A DNA stretch of 64,000 bases from Allobosea sp. BK604 (GCF_004341515.1 NZ_SLZF01000011.1:62001-126000), one strand, 5' to 3'. Positions 8,211 through 16,634 are shown, counted from the first letter of the stretch. The notes: generated by a model from the sequence alone, not told the origin. A program made the numbers and translations.

Positions 8211-8236
8211 AGCCCGGCCTCTGGCCGGGCTTTTTC
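8211..8236 (+). terminator. Intrinsic terminator after the phasin gene
   Basis: AGCCCGGCC, a TCT loop, then GGCCGGGCT (perfect 9-bp stem) followed by TTTTCGTTT. Confidence 0.85.
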
Positions 8237-8359
8237 GTTTGCGACCGGCAAGCCAAGCAGCATCGCTGCCGCGACCTGAAGCGATCGCCTCAAACTGATT
8301 GCCATCCACGGACGACTTGCTAAAGGGGAATTCCGGCTCAGGTTCAAAAGGAACTCACT

Positions 8360-8992
8360 ATGCCGGATTTCTCCAGTTTGATTTTGTTTGCTGGCGCGGC
8401 GCTGGTGCTGACTGCGACGCCAGGCCCAGACATGCTGCTGATAGCCTCCCGCAGCATCAGCCAGGGGCGCGCGGCCGGATTTCTCACATTCGCCGGAATC
8501 GCTGCCGGTACCTATTGTCACGCCCTGGCCGCGGGCCTTGGGCTATCGCAGCTCTTCCTGGCGGTGCCTCTCGCCTATGAAATCCTGCGCTGGGCGGGAT
8601 GCGCCTATCTTCTGTACCTGGCTTACAGGGCGTTTCGTGCCGAAGGCTCCAGCTTCGCGCCTTCTGCTGCCTATGGGCGGCTTTCCAGCGAGAGGATCCT
8701 CACGGAAGGCTTGCTCACGAACCTGCTCAATCCGAAGATGGCGTTGTTCGTCCTGGCGCTTTTTCCGCAGTTCGTAGAGCCGGCGAATGGCTCGCTGCTC
8801 CTGCAAATGGTGGTGCTGGCCACGGTGCTGAACGGAATTGGCTTCGTCGTGAACGGCGCCGTGATCGTCCTTGGCGGCAGGATTCAACGCTCGTTCTCGG
8901 GATTTCGGAGGTTTCCGCGGCTCCCGCACTATCTCTTGGCGACAGTTTTTGCAGGGCTGGCGGCTCGTCTGGCGCTAGGTGCAAGGAACTGA
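8360..8992 (+). CDS. LysE/RhtB-family amino-acid exporter
   Basis: A 210-residue inner-membrane protein with about six hydrophobic segments. It carries the LysE-family signature near the start (LTATPGPDMLLIASRSISQGRAAGFLTFAGIAAGTYCH; the GPDxxLI motif) and NLLNPKMALFVLALFPQFV in the middle. The family exports amino acids or related metabolites using the proton gradient; the substrate cannot be inferred. The gene stands alone between the phasin and clpS, with slightly lower GC than its neighbours, so it may be an insertion into a conserved phasin-clpS-clpA order. Confidence 0.88.
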   Translation: MPDFSSLILFAGAALVLTATPGPDMLLIASRSISQGRAAGFLTFAGIAAGTYCHALAAGLGLSQLFLAVPLAYEILRWAGCAYLLYLAYRAFRAEGSSFAPSAAYGRLSSERILTEGLLTNLLNPKMALFVLALFPQFVEPANGSLLLQMVVLATVLNGIGFVVNGAVIVLGGRIQRSFSGFRRFPRLPHYLLATVFAGLAARLALGARN

Positions 8993-9292
8993 GCGGCCTC
9001 CTGCAATTGGCGTGAGCCGACGCTCCTGCCTGGTCATCGCCTCGGCCTCAGGTGCGAACGCAATCGCCGGGCGCCTTCTTGTCGATGGCATTCTCCTTGC
9101 GTGCCATGCTCGTGCCCAATCTGCATGGAACGGACTGGCGAAGCGGGGGCGAGGCCTGTAAATTCATCAGCGACGCACTATCTGCGAGGAAGCGTCAGGA
9201 CAGATACCGTGAAGACATCAGCAGCGACGAGGAGCGGGGCAGGGGCCGGGCAGTGCGAAGGCGCAGCCGAACCTCGACGCGTGCTCACCGCG
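8993..9292. other. Intergenic region before clpS
   Basis: Exactly 300 bp with no gene I can support. A frame in phase with clpS runs back to 9101, but its translation has no family character. It presumably contains the clpS-clpA promoter. Confidence 0.5.
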
Positions 9293-9637
9293 ATGGCCGA
9301 CAAGCCGAAGCGCTCCGGGCCGCCGGCCGATGGTGGCGGGCGCGATGGCACAGGCACCGCGGTCCTGACCCGGACGCGGACGCGCAAGCCCAATCTCTAC
9401 CGTGTCCTGCTGCTGAATGACGACTACACGCCGATGGAATTCGTCGTGCATGTGCTCGAGCGCTTCTTCAACAAGGACCGGGCCGAAGCCACCAGGATCA
9501 TGATGCACGTGCATCAGAACGGTGTCGGCGAGTGCGGCATTTTTACCTATGAAGTCGCCGAGACGAAGGTGACGTTGGTGATGGACCTCGCACGGAAGCA
9601 CATGCATCCTCTGCAATGCGTGATGGAGAAGAAGTAA
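9293..9637 (+). CDS. clpS: ClpS, adaptor of the ClpAP protease
   Basis: ClpS delivers N-end-rule substrates to ClpAP. The 114-residue product has a variable N-terminal extension (MADKPKRSGPP...) and the conserved core: PNLYRVLLLNDDYTPMEFVVHVLERFF with the NDDYTPMEFV substrate-pocket motif, then HVHQNGVGECGIFTYEVAETKV and the terminal ARKHMHPLQCVMEKK. The frame extends upstream, but the ATG at 9293 gives the normal family length. clpA starts 45 bp downstream, the classical arrangement. Confidence 0.95.
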   Translation: MADKPKRSGPPADGGGRDGTGTAVLTRTRTRKPNLYRVLLLNDDYTPMEFVVHVLERFFNKDRAEATRIMMHVHQNGVGECGIFTYEVAETKVTLVMDLARKHMHPLQCVMEKK

Positions 9638-9682
9638 TCTTGAATTCGCTGACCCCCTTGGACACGGAATAGGAGCGCATCA

Positions 9683-12205
9683 GTGCCGAGTTTCTCGCGC
9701 AGTCTCGAACAGGCGCTTCACCGGGCCTTGGCGCTCGCCAATGAACGCCACCATGAATACGCTACGCTGGAGCACCTGCTGCTCGCCCTGGTCGATGATC
9801 AGGACGCGGCTGCGGTCATGCGTGCCTGCAGCGTCGATCTCGATACGCTTCGGCGCAACCTCGTCGACTATATCGACTCGGAGCTGACCAATCTCGTCAC
9901 CGACGGTCGCGACGATTCCAAGCCGACCGCCGGCTTCCAGCGCGTGATCCAGCGCGCGGTCATCCACGTGCAGTCCTCGGGCCGCGAGGAGGTGACCGGT
10001 GCCAACGTGCTCGTCGCGATGTTCGCGGAGCGCGAGAGCCACGCCGCGTATTTCCTGCAGGAGCAGGACATGACGCGCTACGACGCGGTCAACTACATCA
10101 GCCATGGCATCGCCAAGCGCCCCGGCGCCAACGAGAGCCGGCCGGTGCGCGGCTCCGAGGAGGAGCCCGAGCAGCAGCGCGAGGCGCGGGCCGACCAGGG
10201 CAATGACGACAAGGACAAGAAGAAGAAGGAAAGCGCGCTCGACGCCTATTGCGTCAACCTCAACCGCAAGGCGCGCGACGGGCGCATCGACCCGCTGATC
10301 GGCCGCGAGGCCGAAGTGCAGCGCACGATCCAGATCCTCTGCCGCCGGCAGAAGAACAACCCGCTGCTGGTCGGCGATCCTGGCGTCGGCAAGACCGCCA
10401 TCGCCGAGGGCCTGGCGCTGAAGATCACCCGCGGCGAGGTGCCGGAGGTGCTCGAGGACGCGACCGTGTTCTCGCTGGACATGGGCACGCTGCTCGCCGG
10501 CACGCGCTATCGCGGCGATTTCGAAGAGCGCCTGAAGCAGGTGATGAAGGAGATCGAGGCCCATCCGAAGGCGATCATGTTCATCGACGAGATCCATACG
10601 GTGATCGGCGCCGGCGCGACTTCGGGCGGCGCGATGGACGCTTCCAACCTGCTGAAGCCGGCACTCGCGTCCGGCACGCTGCGCTGCATCGGCTCGACCA
10701 CCTACAAGGAATACCGCCAGTATTTCGAGAAGGATCGGGCGCTGGTTCGCCGCTTCCAGAAGATCGACGTCAACGAGCCGTCGGTTCCCGATACGATCGA
10801 GATCCTCAAGGGGCTGAAGCCCTATTTCGAGGAGTTCCACAAGCTGCGCTACACCAACGACGCCATCAAGGCGGCGGTGGAGCTCTCGGCCCGCTACATC
10901 CATGACCGCAAGCTGCCGGACAAGGCGATCGACGTAATCGACGAGACCGGCGCCTCGCAAATGCTGGTGCCCGAGAACAAGCGCAAGAAGACGATCGGCG
11001 TGAAGGAGATCGAGGCCGCGATCGCGACGATGGCGCGCATCCCGGCCAAGACCGTGTCCAAGGACGATGCCGAGGTGCTGCGCAATCTCGAGCAGACGCT
11101 GAAGCGCACCGTCTATGGCCAGGAGAAGGCGATCGAGGCGCTGTCCTCGTCGATCAAGCTGGCCCGTGCCGGCCTGCGCGACGGCGAGAAGCCGATCGGC
11201 TGCTACCTCTTCGCCGGCCCGACCGGCGTCGGCAAGACCGAGGTGGCACGCCAGCTCGCCTCCTCGCTCGGCGTCGAGCTGATCCGCTTCGACATGTCCG
11301 AGTACATGGAACGCCACACGGTCTCGCGGCTGATCGGCGCGCCCCCCGGCTATGTCGGCTTCGACCAGGGCGGTCTGCTGACCGACCAGATCGACCAGCA
11401 TCCGCATTCGGTGCTGCTGCTCGACGAGATCGAGAAGGCCCATCCGGACCTGTTCAACATCCTGTTGCAGGTGATGGATCACGGCAAGCTGACCGACAAT
11501 AACGGCAAGCAGGTCGATTTCAGGAACGTCATCCTGATCATGACGACCAATGCCGGCGCGGCCGACATGGCGCGGGCCGCCTATGGCTTCACCCGCAGCA
11601 AGCGCGAGGGCGACGACACGGAGGCGGTCAACCGGCTATTCGCGCCGGAATTCCGCAACCGGCTCGATGCCGTCATCTCCTTCGGCCATCTGCCGAAGAC
11701 GGTGGTCGCGCGCGTCGTCGACAAGTTCGTGCTCCAGCTCGAGGCCCAGCTCGCCGACCGCAACGTCACGATCGAGCTCTCGGACGAGGCACGCGAGTGG
11801 CTGGTCGAGAACGGCTATGACGAGGCGATGGGCGCTCGTCCGATGGCCAGGCTGATCCAGCAGACGATCAAGACGCCGCTCGCCGACGAGGTGCTGTTCG
11901 GCCGGCTCAAGGGCGGCGGCGCGGTCAAGGTCGTGGTTGTCCAGTCCGAGACCGGCATCAAGGTGCTCGGCCTCGAATTCCCGGAAGGGCCGATCAAGCC
12001 CAAGCCGGAGAAGGACGTCGCGGCCGCCGCCGCCAAGCGGCCATCCAAGCCGCGCGCCAAGGCCGCGGGAAGCACGGTCAAGCCCTCTGGCCTGCGCCGC
12101 TTGCCCAAGGGCGGCGGCGATGGCAAGGCTGGTGGCCCGACCGATCCGCCCAAGGCGCAGCGCAGCGTCCGGACGGTGCCCAAGGTTCCGCTGACGAAGG
12201 CCTGA
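9683..12205 (+). CDS. clpA: ClpA, ATPase subunit of the ClpAP protease
   Basis: ClpA unfolds substrates and threads them into ClpP. The 840-residue protein has the Clp N-terminal double repeat (SFSRSLEQALHRALALANERHHEYATLEHLLLAL), a charged linker rich in Glu and Lys, AAA-1 with Walker A GDPGVGKTA near residue 231, AAA-2 with GPTGVGKTE near residue 513, and Walker B segments IMFIDEIHT and LLLDEIEKAH. The start is GTG with AGGAG about 7 bp upstream. The last 70 residues are a low-complexity Lys/Pro/Ala/Gly tail absent from the E. coli protein (758 residues). clpP is not in the window. Confidence 0.96.
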   Translation: MPSFSRSLEQALHRALALANERHHEYATLEHLLLALVDDQDAAAVMRACSVDLDTLRRNLVDYIDSELTNLVTDGRDDSKPTAGFQRVIQRAVIHVQSSGREEVTGANVLVAMFAERESHAAYFLQEQDMTRYDAVNYISHGIAKRPGANESRPVRGSEEEPEQQREARADQGNDDKDKKKKESALDAYCVNLNRKARDGRIDPLIGREAEVQRTIQILCRRQKNNPLLVGDPGVGKTAIAEGLALKITRGEVPEVLEDATVFSLDMGTLLAGTRYRGDFEERLKQVMKEIEAHPKAIMFIDEIHTVIGAGATSGGAMDASNLLKPALASGTLRCIGSTTYKEYRQYFEKDRALVRRFQKIDVNEPSVPDTIEILKGLKPYFEEFHKLRYTNDAIKAAVELSARYIHDRKLPDKAIDVIDETGASQMLVPENKRKKTIGVKEIEAAIATMARIPAKTVSKDDAEVLRNLEQTLKRTVYGQEKAIEALSSSIKLARAGLRDGEKPIGCYLFAGPTGVGKTEVARQLASSLGVELIRFDMSEYMERHTVSRLIGAPPGYVGFDQGGLLTDQIDQHPHSVLLLDEIEKAHPDLFNILLQVMDHGKLTDNNGKQVDFRNVILIMTTNAGAADMARAAYGFTRSKREGDDTEAVNRLFAPEFRNRLDAVISFGHLPKTVVARVVDKFVLQLEAQLADRNVTIELSDEAREWLVENGYDEAMGARPMARLIQQTIKTPLADEVLFGRLKGGGAVKVVVVQSETGIKVLGLEFPEGPIKPKPEKDVAAAAAKRPSKPRAKAAGSTVKPSGLRRLPKGGGDGKAGGPTDPPKAQRSVRTVPKVPLTKA

Positions 12206-12209
12206 TCCC

Positions 12210-12488
12210 GTGTTCTTTCGACGCAAGACCTCCTCCGCCGCCGCTCTCGAGAGCGGCGGCGAAAGCGTTTCAAGACCGCCCAAGGAGAAGCTCTCCTGGC
12301 TCGAGAAGCGCGACCGCCGGCGCCGGCGGCGCAAGCTCTTCGAGGAGATCCTCGGCTGGATCCTGGTGCCGGGCTTCGCCTACCTGATCTATCTCGGGGT
12401 GAAGTCGATCGGCGGCATCCCGAAGGAGCTGATCGATTTCGGCAACGAGCTGATCGGCATCATCATGAAGGGCGGCGCCTCGCGCTGA
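12210..12488 (+). CDS. Small membrane protein downstream of clpA
   Basis: A 92-residue product starting with GTG four bases after the clpA stop. It has a strongly basic middle (EKRDRRRRRRKLFEEI) and one hydrophobic segment (ILGWILVPGFAYLIYLGVKSI, about residues 47-67). Its tight spacing suggests co-transcription and perhaps translational coupling with clpA. I do not recognise a family; a positive-inside, single-pass inner-membrane protein is the best description. Confidence 0.6.
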   Translation: MFFRRKTSSAAALESGGESVSRPPKEKLSWLEKRDRRRRRRKLFEEILGWILVPGFAYLIYLGVKSIGGIPKELIDFGNELIGIIMKGGASR

Positions 12489-12589
12489 GGCCCTTCGTGA
12501 CGTCTCCTGACGCGGCTGACTGACGCAGCGCCTTTTCCCAACGCTCTCGATGACCTCCTCCGAATGCCGAGTTAGCGTGGATTGACTAA

Positions 12590-12607
12590 CTACCTACTAG
12601 TTGGTAG
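12590..12607. promoter_or_regulatory. TetR operator 1
   Basis: CTACCTACTAGTTGGTAG: a dyad around ACTAGT ending 9 bp before the TetR start codon. The same 18-bp pattern, with 16 identical positions, recurs at 13238-13255 before the next gene. The surrounding dyad extends two more bases on each side here. Confidence 0.75.
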
Positions 12608-12616
12608 TTTTGGCTC

Positions 12617-13195
12617 ATGGGCAACTTATCCGCCAAGGCTGACGACATCCTTCGCTGCGCGCGCTCGCTGATCATCGCGGGCGGCTATAACGGCTTCAGC
12701 TATGCCGACATTTCCAAAGTCGTCGGCATTCGCAATGCGAGCATCCACCACCACTTCCCGAGCAAATCAGACCTCGTCCGCACGCTTGTCGAACTCTATC
12801 GGAAGGAGGCCGAGGCAGGGATCGCGGAGCTGGAGCGGAATATCTCCGATCCGCAGGAGCAGCTCCGCGCCTATATCGGCTTCTGGGAGGCCTGCATCGC
12901 GGACGCAACCGCCCCGTTCTGCGTGTGCGCCTTGCTCGCAGGTGAGATCCCGGTTCTTCCCGAAGCCGTCGCGCTTGAAGTGCGCGCGCATTTCCGAATG
13001 CTCTCGGGCTGGCTCACCTCCGTCCTCGAGCGCGGCGCAACACAGGGCCGCTTCCGCTTGACCGGGACAGCCAAGGCCGAAGCCGAGATGTTCATGGCCA
13101 CCATCCATGGCGCAATGCTGTCTGCGCGCGCCTACGGCGACGCCGCGACATTCGGCGCAATCGCCCGTCCCCTGCTGCAGCGCATCACCGTTTGA
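12617..13195 (+). CDS. TetR/AcrR-family repressor
   Basis: A 192-residue TetR-type regulator. The helix-turn-helix is AKADDILRCARSLIIAGGYNGFSYADISKVVGIRNASIHHHFPSKSDLVRTLVELYRKEA (residues 6-65), with the characteristic IHHHFPSK recognition helix. The C-terminal part is the usual ligand-binding helical domain, including CVCALLAGEIPVLP with a Cys pair. An operator overlaps its own promoter region and a second copy precedes the membrane protein at 13335, so it most likely represses both itself and that gene. A similar regulator/operator module with a different operator lies at 49.2-49.9 kb. Confidence 0.9.
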   Translation: MGNLSAKADDILRCARSLIIAGGYNGFSYADISKVVGIRNASIHHHFPSKSDLVRTLVELYRKEAEAGIAELERNISDPQEQLRAYIGFWEACIADATAPFCVCALLAGEIPVLPEAVALEVRAHFRMLSGWLTSVLERGATQGRFRLTGTAKAEAEMFMATIHGAMLSARAYGDAATFGAIARPLLQRITV

Positions 13196-13237
13196 AGCTG
13201 GAGTTTCCCCAAACACGCAAAGGCGCGATCTTCTTGC

Positions 13238-13255
13238 CTACATACTAGTAGGTAG
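13238..13255. promoter_or_regulatory. TetR operator 2
   Basis: CTACATACTAGTAGGTAG, matching operator 1 at 16 of 18 positions and located 80 bp before the membrane protein gene. It links that gene to the upstream TetR regulator. Confidence 0.75.
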
Positions 13256-13334
13256 AAATAGTCGTTTCCCGCTGCCTTGTCGGCACCGGCCTGATTGCTC
13301 AGCTCCCGACCCTCTCGATGAGAAAGACACGCTC

Positions 13335-13832
13335 ATGTTCGGAATTTCCACGCTTGGCTGGGTCCATACACTCGGCAGCCTGCCGGCCATCCCGGTGGCC
13401 TTTTACATGTTTGCCAGGCACGGCCGGATCGTGCCGCGATCCGGGCTGGGCGCGATCTACTTCGCCTCCATGCTGATCGGCGCCGTGACGGTCTTTCTCG
13501 TGACGCATCAGCCAGCCGGCTATGTGGTCGGCGCCGTGACGATCCTGCTCGTGCTTGCAGGCTATGGGGTCGAGCGCATTCTGGGCGCCGGGCGCGCAGC
13601 CCGCTATATCGAAACCGTCTGCCTGAGCCTCAGCGCGTTTCTCTTGATGCTGCCGACCGTGACCGAGATCCTGCGCCGTGTCCCGGACGGCCACCCCTTC
13701 GTCACCGACTTGAGCTCGCCGCTGCTCCGCGCCGCTCAGGGGAGCCTGCTGGTTGCCCTCGTTCTCGGCCTGGCAGCCCAGGTCATCTACCTGATCAGGC
13801 AGGACCGGTCTGCCGCGCGGGCTCACTCTTGA
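13335..13832 (+). CDS. Four-helix membrane protein under TetR control
   Basis: A 165-residue integral membrane protein with about four transmembrane segments (IPVAFYMFARHG region, GAIYFASMLIGAVTVFLVTHQP, GYVVGAVTILLVLAGYGVERIL, ETVCLSLSAFLLMLPTVTEIL, GSLLVALVLGLAAQVIYLI). His residues lie near membrane boundaries (LGWVHTLG, ARHGRIV, VTHQPAG), as in DUF2306-like or haem-binding membrane proteins, but I cannot assign a family firmly. The open frame runs upstream to 13107, overlapping the TetR gene; the ATG at 13335 begins the hydrophobic protein. The operator copy at 13238 indicates control by the TetR regulator. Confidence 0.65.
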   Translation: MFGISTLGWVHTLGSLPAIPVAFYMFARHGRIVPRSGLGAIYFASMLIGAVTVFLVTHQPAGYVVGAVTILLVLAGYGVERILGAGRAARYIETVCLSLSAFLLMLPTVTEILRRVPDGHPFVTDLSSPLLRAAQGSLLVALVLGLAAQVIYLIRQDRSAARAHS

Positions 13833-13839
13833 CGGCCTC

Positions 13840-13953
13840 TAGAGCCGGATCCGATCGGGTTGCAGCACCTGATCGGTGAATCCGCCTCTCAACTATTGAT
13901 GCGGACGCGTGTTCCGATCTGATCGCTGCGCGTTCAGATCGGCGCGTGCTCTA
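13840..13953. repeat. Inverted-repeat-bounded intergenic element
   Basis: The block is bounded by TAGAGC and GCTCTA. Inside it has an approximate dyad GATCGGGT/ACCTGATC and a perfect 9-bp stem CCGATCTGA/TCAGATCGG with an 11-nt loop (13914-13942). I recall very similar sequences between genes in related genomes; only one copy is visible here. It looks like a small non-coding mobile or structural repeat. Confidence 0.5.
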
Positions 13954-14090
13954 AGCTCCATTGCAACTGCTGCAGCCCTGACCGGGCAGTGCTGGCTATC
14001 GGTTTCCGGCTCGCCAGCGTCTAGAACGGGCTGCCCGCGCCTCGCCGGGCCATCACCCCGAGTCGAGACTTCAGGCGTGCAGTTTTCTTC

Positions 14091-14819
14091 ATGAAGGTAT
14101 CGCCCGATTGGGGCTGGCAGCGGGTCCTGCTGGCCGGGATGCGTGATGCGCTGTCGCTGCCGGCCTGGATCGTCTGCCTGTCGCTCGTCGGCGTCGGCTC
14201 GTTGGCGCGCGATGTCGGCTATCCGGTCGGAGCGGCCGTGCTCTCGACCGTTCTGGTCTGGGCCGGGCCGTCGCAGGTGATCTTCTTCGCCTCGATCGCC
14301 GCCGGCGCCGCCTGGAGCGCCATTGCCTTTGCGATCGCCTTCGCCTCGTTGCGCTTCCTGCCGATGACGGTGGCGCTGCTGCCGCTGGTGCGACGGCCGG
14401 GGCAGGGCGTCCTGATGCAGATCGTCATCGCGCATTTCATCGCCGTGACGACCTGGACGGAGGGGCTGCGGCGGCTGCCGGCTCTGGCCCCGCAGCAGCG
14501 TGCCAGCTACTTTCTCGGATTCGGCGGCGCCTGTGTGCTGACGAGCTGCTTCGGCACCTTCGCGGGCTATTATCTCGTCGGCGCGCTCCCGGTTCCGCTC
14601 GCGGCCGGGCTGCTCTGCCTGACGCCGATCTTCTTCCTGTCCTCGCTGAGCGCAGGCGTGCGCCATGTCAGCGACGCGGTTGCGATCATCCTCGGCTTCT
14701 GCCTCGCACCGATCTTCGAGCGCGCGATCGGCGGCGGCTTCGACTTGATCATTTCGGGCGTGCTCGGTGGCAGCCTGGCCTTCGCCTGGCGGCAGCTCTC
14801 CCGGAGGCGCAAGGCATGA
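14091..14819 (+). CDS. azlC: AzlC-family branched-chain amino-acid exporter, large subunit
   Basis: A 242-residue membrane protein with the AzlC pattern: GMRDALSLPAWIVCLSLVGVGSLARDVGYPVGAAVLSTVLVWAGPSQVIFFASIAAG, where the WAGPSQ motif and following helix are diagnostic, then LPMTVALLPLVRRPG and FHFIAVTTWTEGL-like segments. AzlC with AzlD exports branched-chain amino acids or their analogues. Its stop overlaps the start of the AzlD gene by four bases (ATGA), so the two subunits are translationally coupled. Substrate specificity cannot be read. Confidence 0.85.
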   Translation: MKVSPDWGWQRVLLAGMRDALSLPAWIVCLSLVGVGSLARDVGYPVGAAVLSTVLVWAGPSQVIFFASIAAGAAWSAIAFAIAFASLRFLPMTVALLPLVRRPGQGVLMQIVIAHFIAVTTWTEGLRRLPALAPQQRASYFLGFGGACVLTSCFGTFAGYYLVGALPVPLAAGLLCLTPIFFLSSLSAGVRHVSDAVAIILGFCLAPIFERAIGGGFDLIISGVLGGSLAFAWRQLSRRRKA

Positions 14820-15172
14820 CGCAGCCGATCGCCTGGCTGGACGGCGCCCATTGGCCCTACCTCGCCGTCTTCGCCTTCGCCTTCCTGCCGACAGAGATCT
14901 GGCGTTGGCTGGCGGTGCTGTTCGCCCGCCGGATCGATCCCGACTCGCCCGTGCTGGAATGGGTGCGGGCGGTCGCGACCGCGTTGCTCGCCGGCGTCGT
15001 TGCCAAGCTGGTCTTCACGCCGCCCGGCGCGCTGGCCGCCCTGCCGCTCTGGCTCAGGCTCGCGGCGCTGGCGACCGGGCTTGCCATCGTCATCTCCGAT
15101 CGGCGCAGGGTGATGTACGCGGTGCTCGGCGGCGAGATCGTGCTGATCGGCGGTGGCTGGCTGCTGGTTTAG
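14816..15172 (+). CDS. azlD: AzlD-domain protein, small subunit of the AzlCD exporter
   Basis: A 118-residue membrane protein with four hydrophobic segments (YLAVFAFAFLPTEIWRWLAVLFARRI, LEWVRAVATALLAGVVAKLVF, LPLWLRLAALATGLAIVI, VMYAVLGGEIVLIGGGWLLV). Size, topology and ATGA overlap with azlC identify it as the small partner of the exporter. Its stop codon is the first element of a copy of the family A intergenic repeat. Confidence 0.8.
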   Translation: MTQPIAWLDGAHWPYLAVFAFAFLPTEIWRWLAVLFARRIDPDSPVLEWVRAVATALLAGVVAKLVFTPPGALAALPLWLRLAALATGLAIVISDRRRVMYAVLGGEIVLIGGGWLLV

Positions 15173-15273
15173 CGCATCGGCCCGAAAAGTGGGTTGCGGC
15201 TTTCGGAAAAGCCGATGCGGAAACAAGAAGCTAGATCATCGAGCCGGATGCGATATCCGGTCCGATGACCTAG
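15172..15273 (+). repeat. Dispersed intergenic repeat, family A, copy 2
   Basis: Begins GCGCATCGGCCCGAAAAG at the last base of the azlD stop codon and ends with GGTCCGATGACCTAG at the sigma-factor stop codon. GCATCGGC and GCCGATGC pair, and the second half contains GGATGCGATATCCGG. It matches 26876-26976 closely on the same strand and 1206-1312 inverted. Confidence 0.75.
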
Positions 15274-16145
15274 ATGGGCCCTGCCACATGCCGCAGCTTG
15301 TCGGGGTTGCGGATCACGTAGACCGCCTGGATCAGCCCGTCGCGAATATCGAGGGCGACGCTCTGCAAGACGCCGTCGGACTCGCGGCTGACATAGCCCG
15401 GCAGACCGTTGATGAAGAGCGGTTGGTAGCTGGCGCCTGGCGCGTTCGGCCCGACCTTCATGGCGATCCCGGCATAGAAGAGCGCCACGTTTTCGGCGCC
15501 GAAGATCGGGTTGAGGACCGCATTCACCTTGCCGCCGCCATCGGCATGCAGCGCGACATCCTGGGCCAGCAGCTTCTGCAGGGCAGTCGGGTCGGATCGG
15601 TGGGCGGCCTCGAAAAAGGCCTTGGCGAAGCGAGCGGCCTCATCGGCCGAGACCTTGTTGCGCGGTGGCGTGTCGAGGCGGACATGCTCGCGCGCCCGCT
15701 TGGCCAGTTGCCGGCAGGCGCTTTCGCTGCGGTCGATCGTCCGGGCTATCTCGGCGAAATCCAGCTCGAAGACATCGTGCAGCAGGAAGGCGGCACGCTC
15801 CAGCGGCGAAAGCCGCTCCAGCGCCAGCATCAGCGCGATCGGCGCGTCAAGCTCCTCGTCGATCGGCTCGTTGCCGCCCAGGCTCTCGACGAGCGGCTCC
15901 GGCAGCCAGCCGCCGACATAGAACTCGCGCCGGCTGCGGGCCGATTTCATCTGGTCGAGGCAGAGGCGGGTGACGATGCGGGCGAGATAGGCCCGCGGAT
16001 TGTCGATCCCGCCATGCTCCGCCTCGCGCCAGCGCAACCAGGCGTCCTGGACGATATCCTCGGCATCGCTGACCGAGCCGAGCATGCGGTAGGCAAGCCC
16101 GGTCAGGAAGCGGCGATGGGTTTCGAAGTGATCGTCGGGGGCCAT
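15270..16145 (-). CDS. ECF41-type RNA polymerase sigma factor (SigJ-like)
   Basis: A 291-residue extracytoplasmic-function sigma factor with a C-terminal SnoaL-like domain. Sigma region 2 is FETHRRFLTGLAYRMLGSVSDAEDIVQDAWLRW; region 4 is LERLSPLERAAFLLHDVFELDFAEIARTIDRSESACRQLAKRAREHV (residues about 110-160). The extension has the two hallmarks I associate with ECF41: DGGGK (in LHADGGGKVNAVLNPI) and the terminal NPDKL (VIRNPDKLRHV). In this group the extension replaces an anti-sigma factor. It lies 15 bp after the CMD-family gene, has GGAGG before its ATG, and an ECF41-like promoter lies before that partner gene. Confidence 0.92.
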   Translation of the reverse strand: MAPDDHFETHRRFLTGLAYRMLGSVSDAEDIVQDAWLRWREAEHGGIDNPRAYLARIVTRLCLDQMKSARSRREFYVGGWLPEPLVESLGGNEPIDEELDAPIALMLALERLSPLERAAFLLHDVFELDFAEIARTIDRSESACRQLAKRAREHVRLDTPPRNKVSADEAARFAKAFFEAAHRSDPTALQKLLAQDVALHADGGGKVNAVLNPIFGAENVALFYAGIAMKVGPNAPGASYQPLFINGLPGYVSRESDGVLQSVALDIRDGLIQAVYVIRNPDKLRHVAGPI

Positions 16146-16160
16146 GCCGCCGCCTCCGTC

Positions 16161-16634
16161 TCAGCCGGCCGCCTGTTCGGCGGGGCGCCGACGGTCCTGC
16201 GGGTGGAGGGTGCGGAAGCCGACATTGAGGCGGTTCCAGACATTGATCGCGCCTATCGCGATCGAGAGGTCGACGCATTCGCGCTCGCTGAAATGCTCAC
16301 GCAGCTCGGCGAAGGCCTCGTCATCCGGCGCTCCCTCCGACAGCCTGGTCAGGGCCTCGGTCCAGCGCAGCGCGGCGCGCTCGCGCGGGGTGTAGAGCTC
16401 CGATTCCTCCCATGCGTCGAGCAGGAAGAGCCGCGCCGGGCTCTCGCCGGCCTTGATGGCGTCGGCCGAATGCATGTGAAGGCAATAGGCGCAGGAATTG
16501 ATCTGCGAGGCTCGCATCTTCACGAGCTCGATCAGGCTGTGCTCGAGGCCGGACTTGTCGATGTAGTCCTGCAGGCCGAGCAGGGGCTTATAGGCGTCCG
16601 GGGCGACCTGGTAGGCATTGAGGCGTTGGGTCAT
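16161..16634 (-). CDS. Carboxymuconolactone decarboxylase-family (AhpD-like) protein
   Basis: A 157-residue helical protein of the CMD/AhpD family with the redox motif CAYCLHMH (Cys48, Cys51, His55 from the chosen start) preceded by ELVKMRASQIN. AhpD-like members are alkylhydroperoxidases. An ATG at 16646 gives four more residues, but GGAG lies 6 bp before the ATG at 16634, which is preferred. The pair with an ECF41 sigma factor is a known association: these factors typically control a neighbouring carboxymuconolactone decarboxylase, oxidoreductase or epimerase. Transcription from the promoter at 16666-16692 would read this gene and then the sigma gene. Confidence 0.9.
   Translation of the reverse strand: MTQRLNAYQVAPDAYKPLLGLQDYIDKSGLEHSLIELVKMRASQINSCAYCLHMHSADAIKAGESPARLFLLDAWEESELYTPRERAALRWTEALTRLSEGAPDDEAFAELREHFSERECVDLSIAIGAINVWNRLNVGFRTLHPQDRRRPAEQAAG

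Noticed and set aside
9680..11482. 600-codon open frame antisense to clpA
   Set aside because: Its translation is compositionally biased without motifs and it mirrors a perfect ClpA. Long antisense frames are expected at this GC content.
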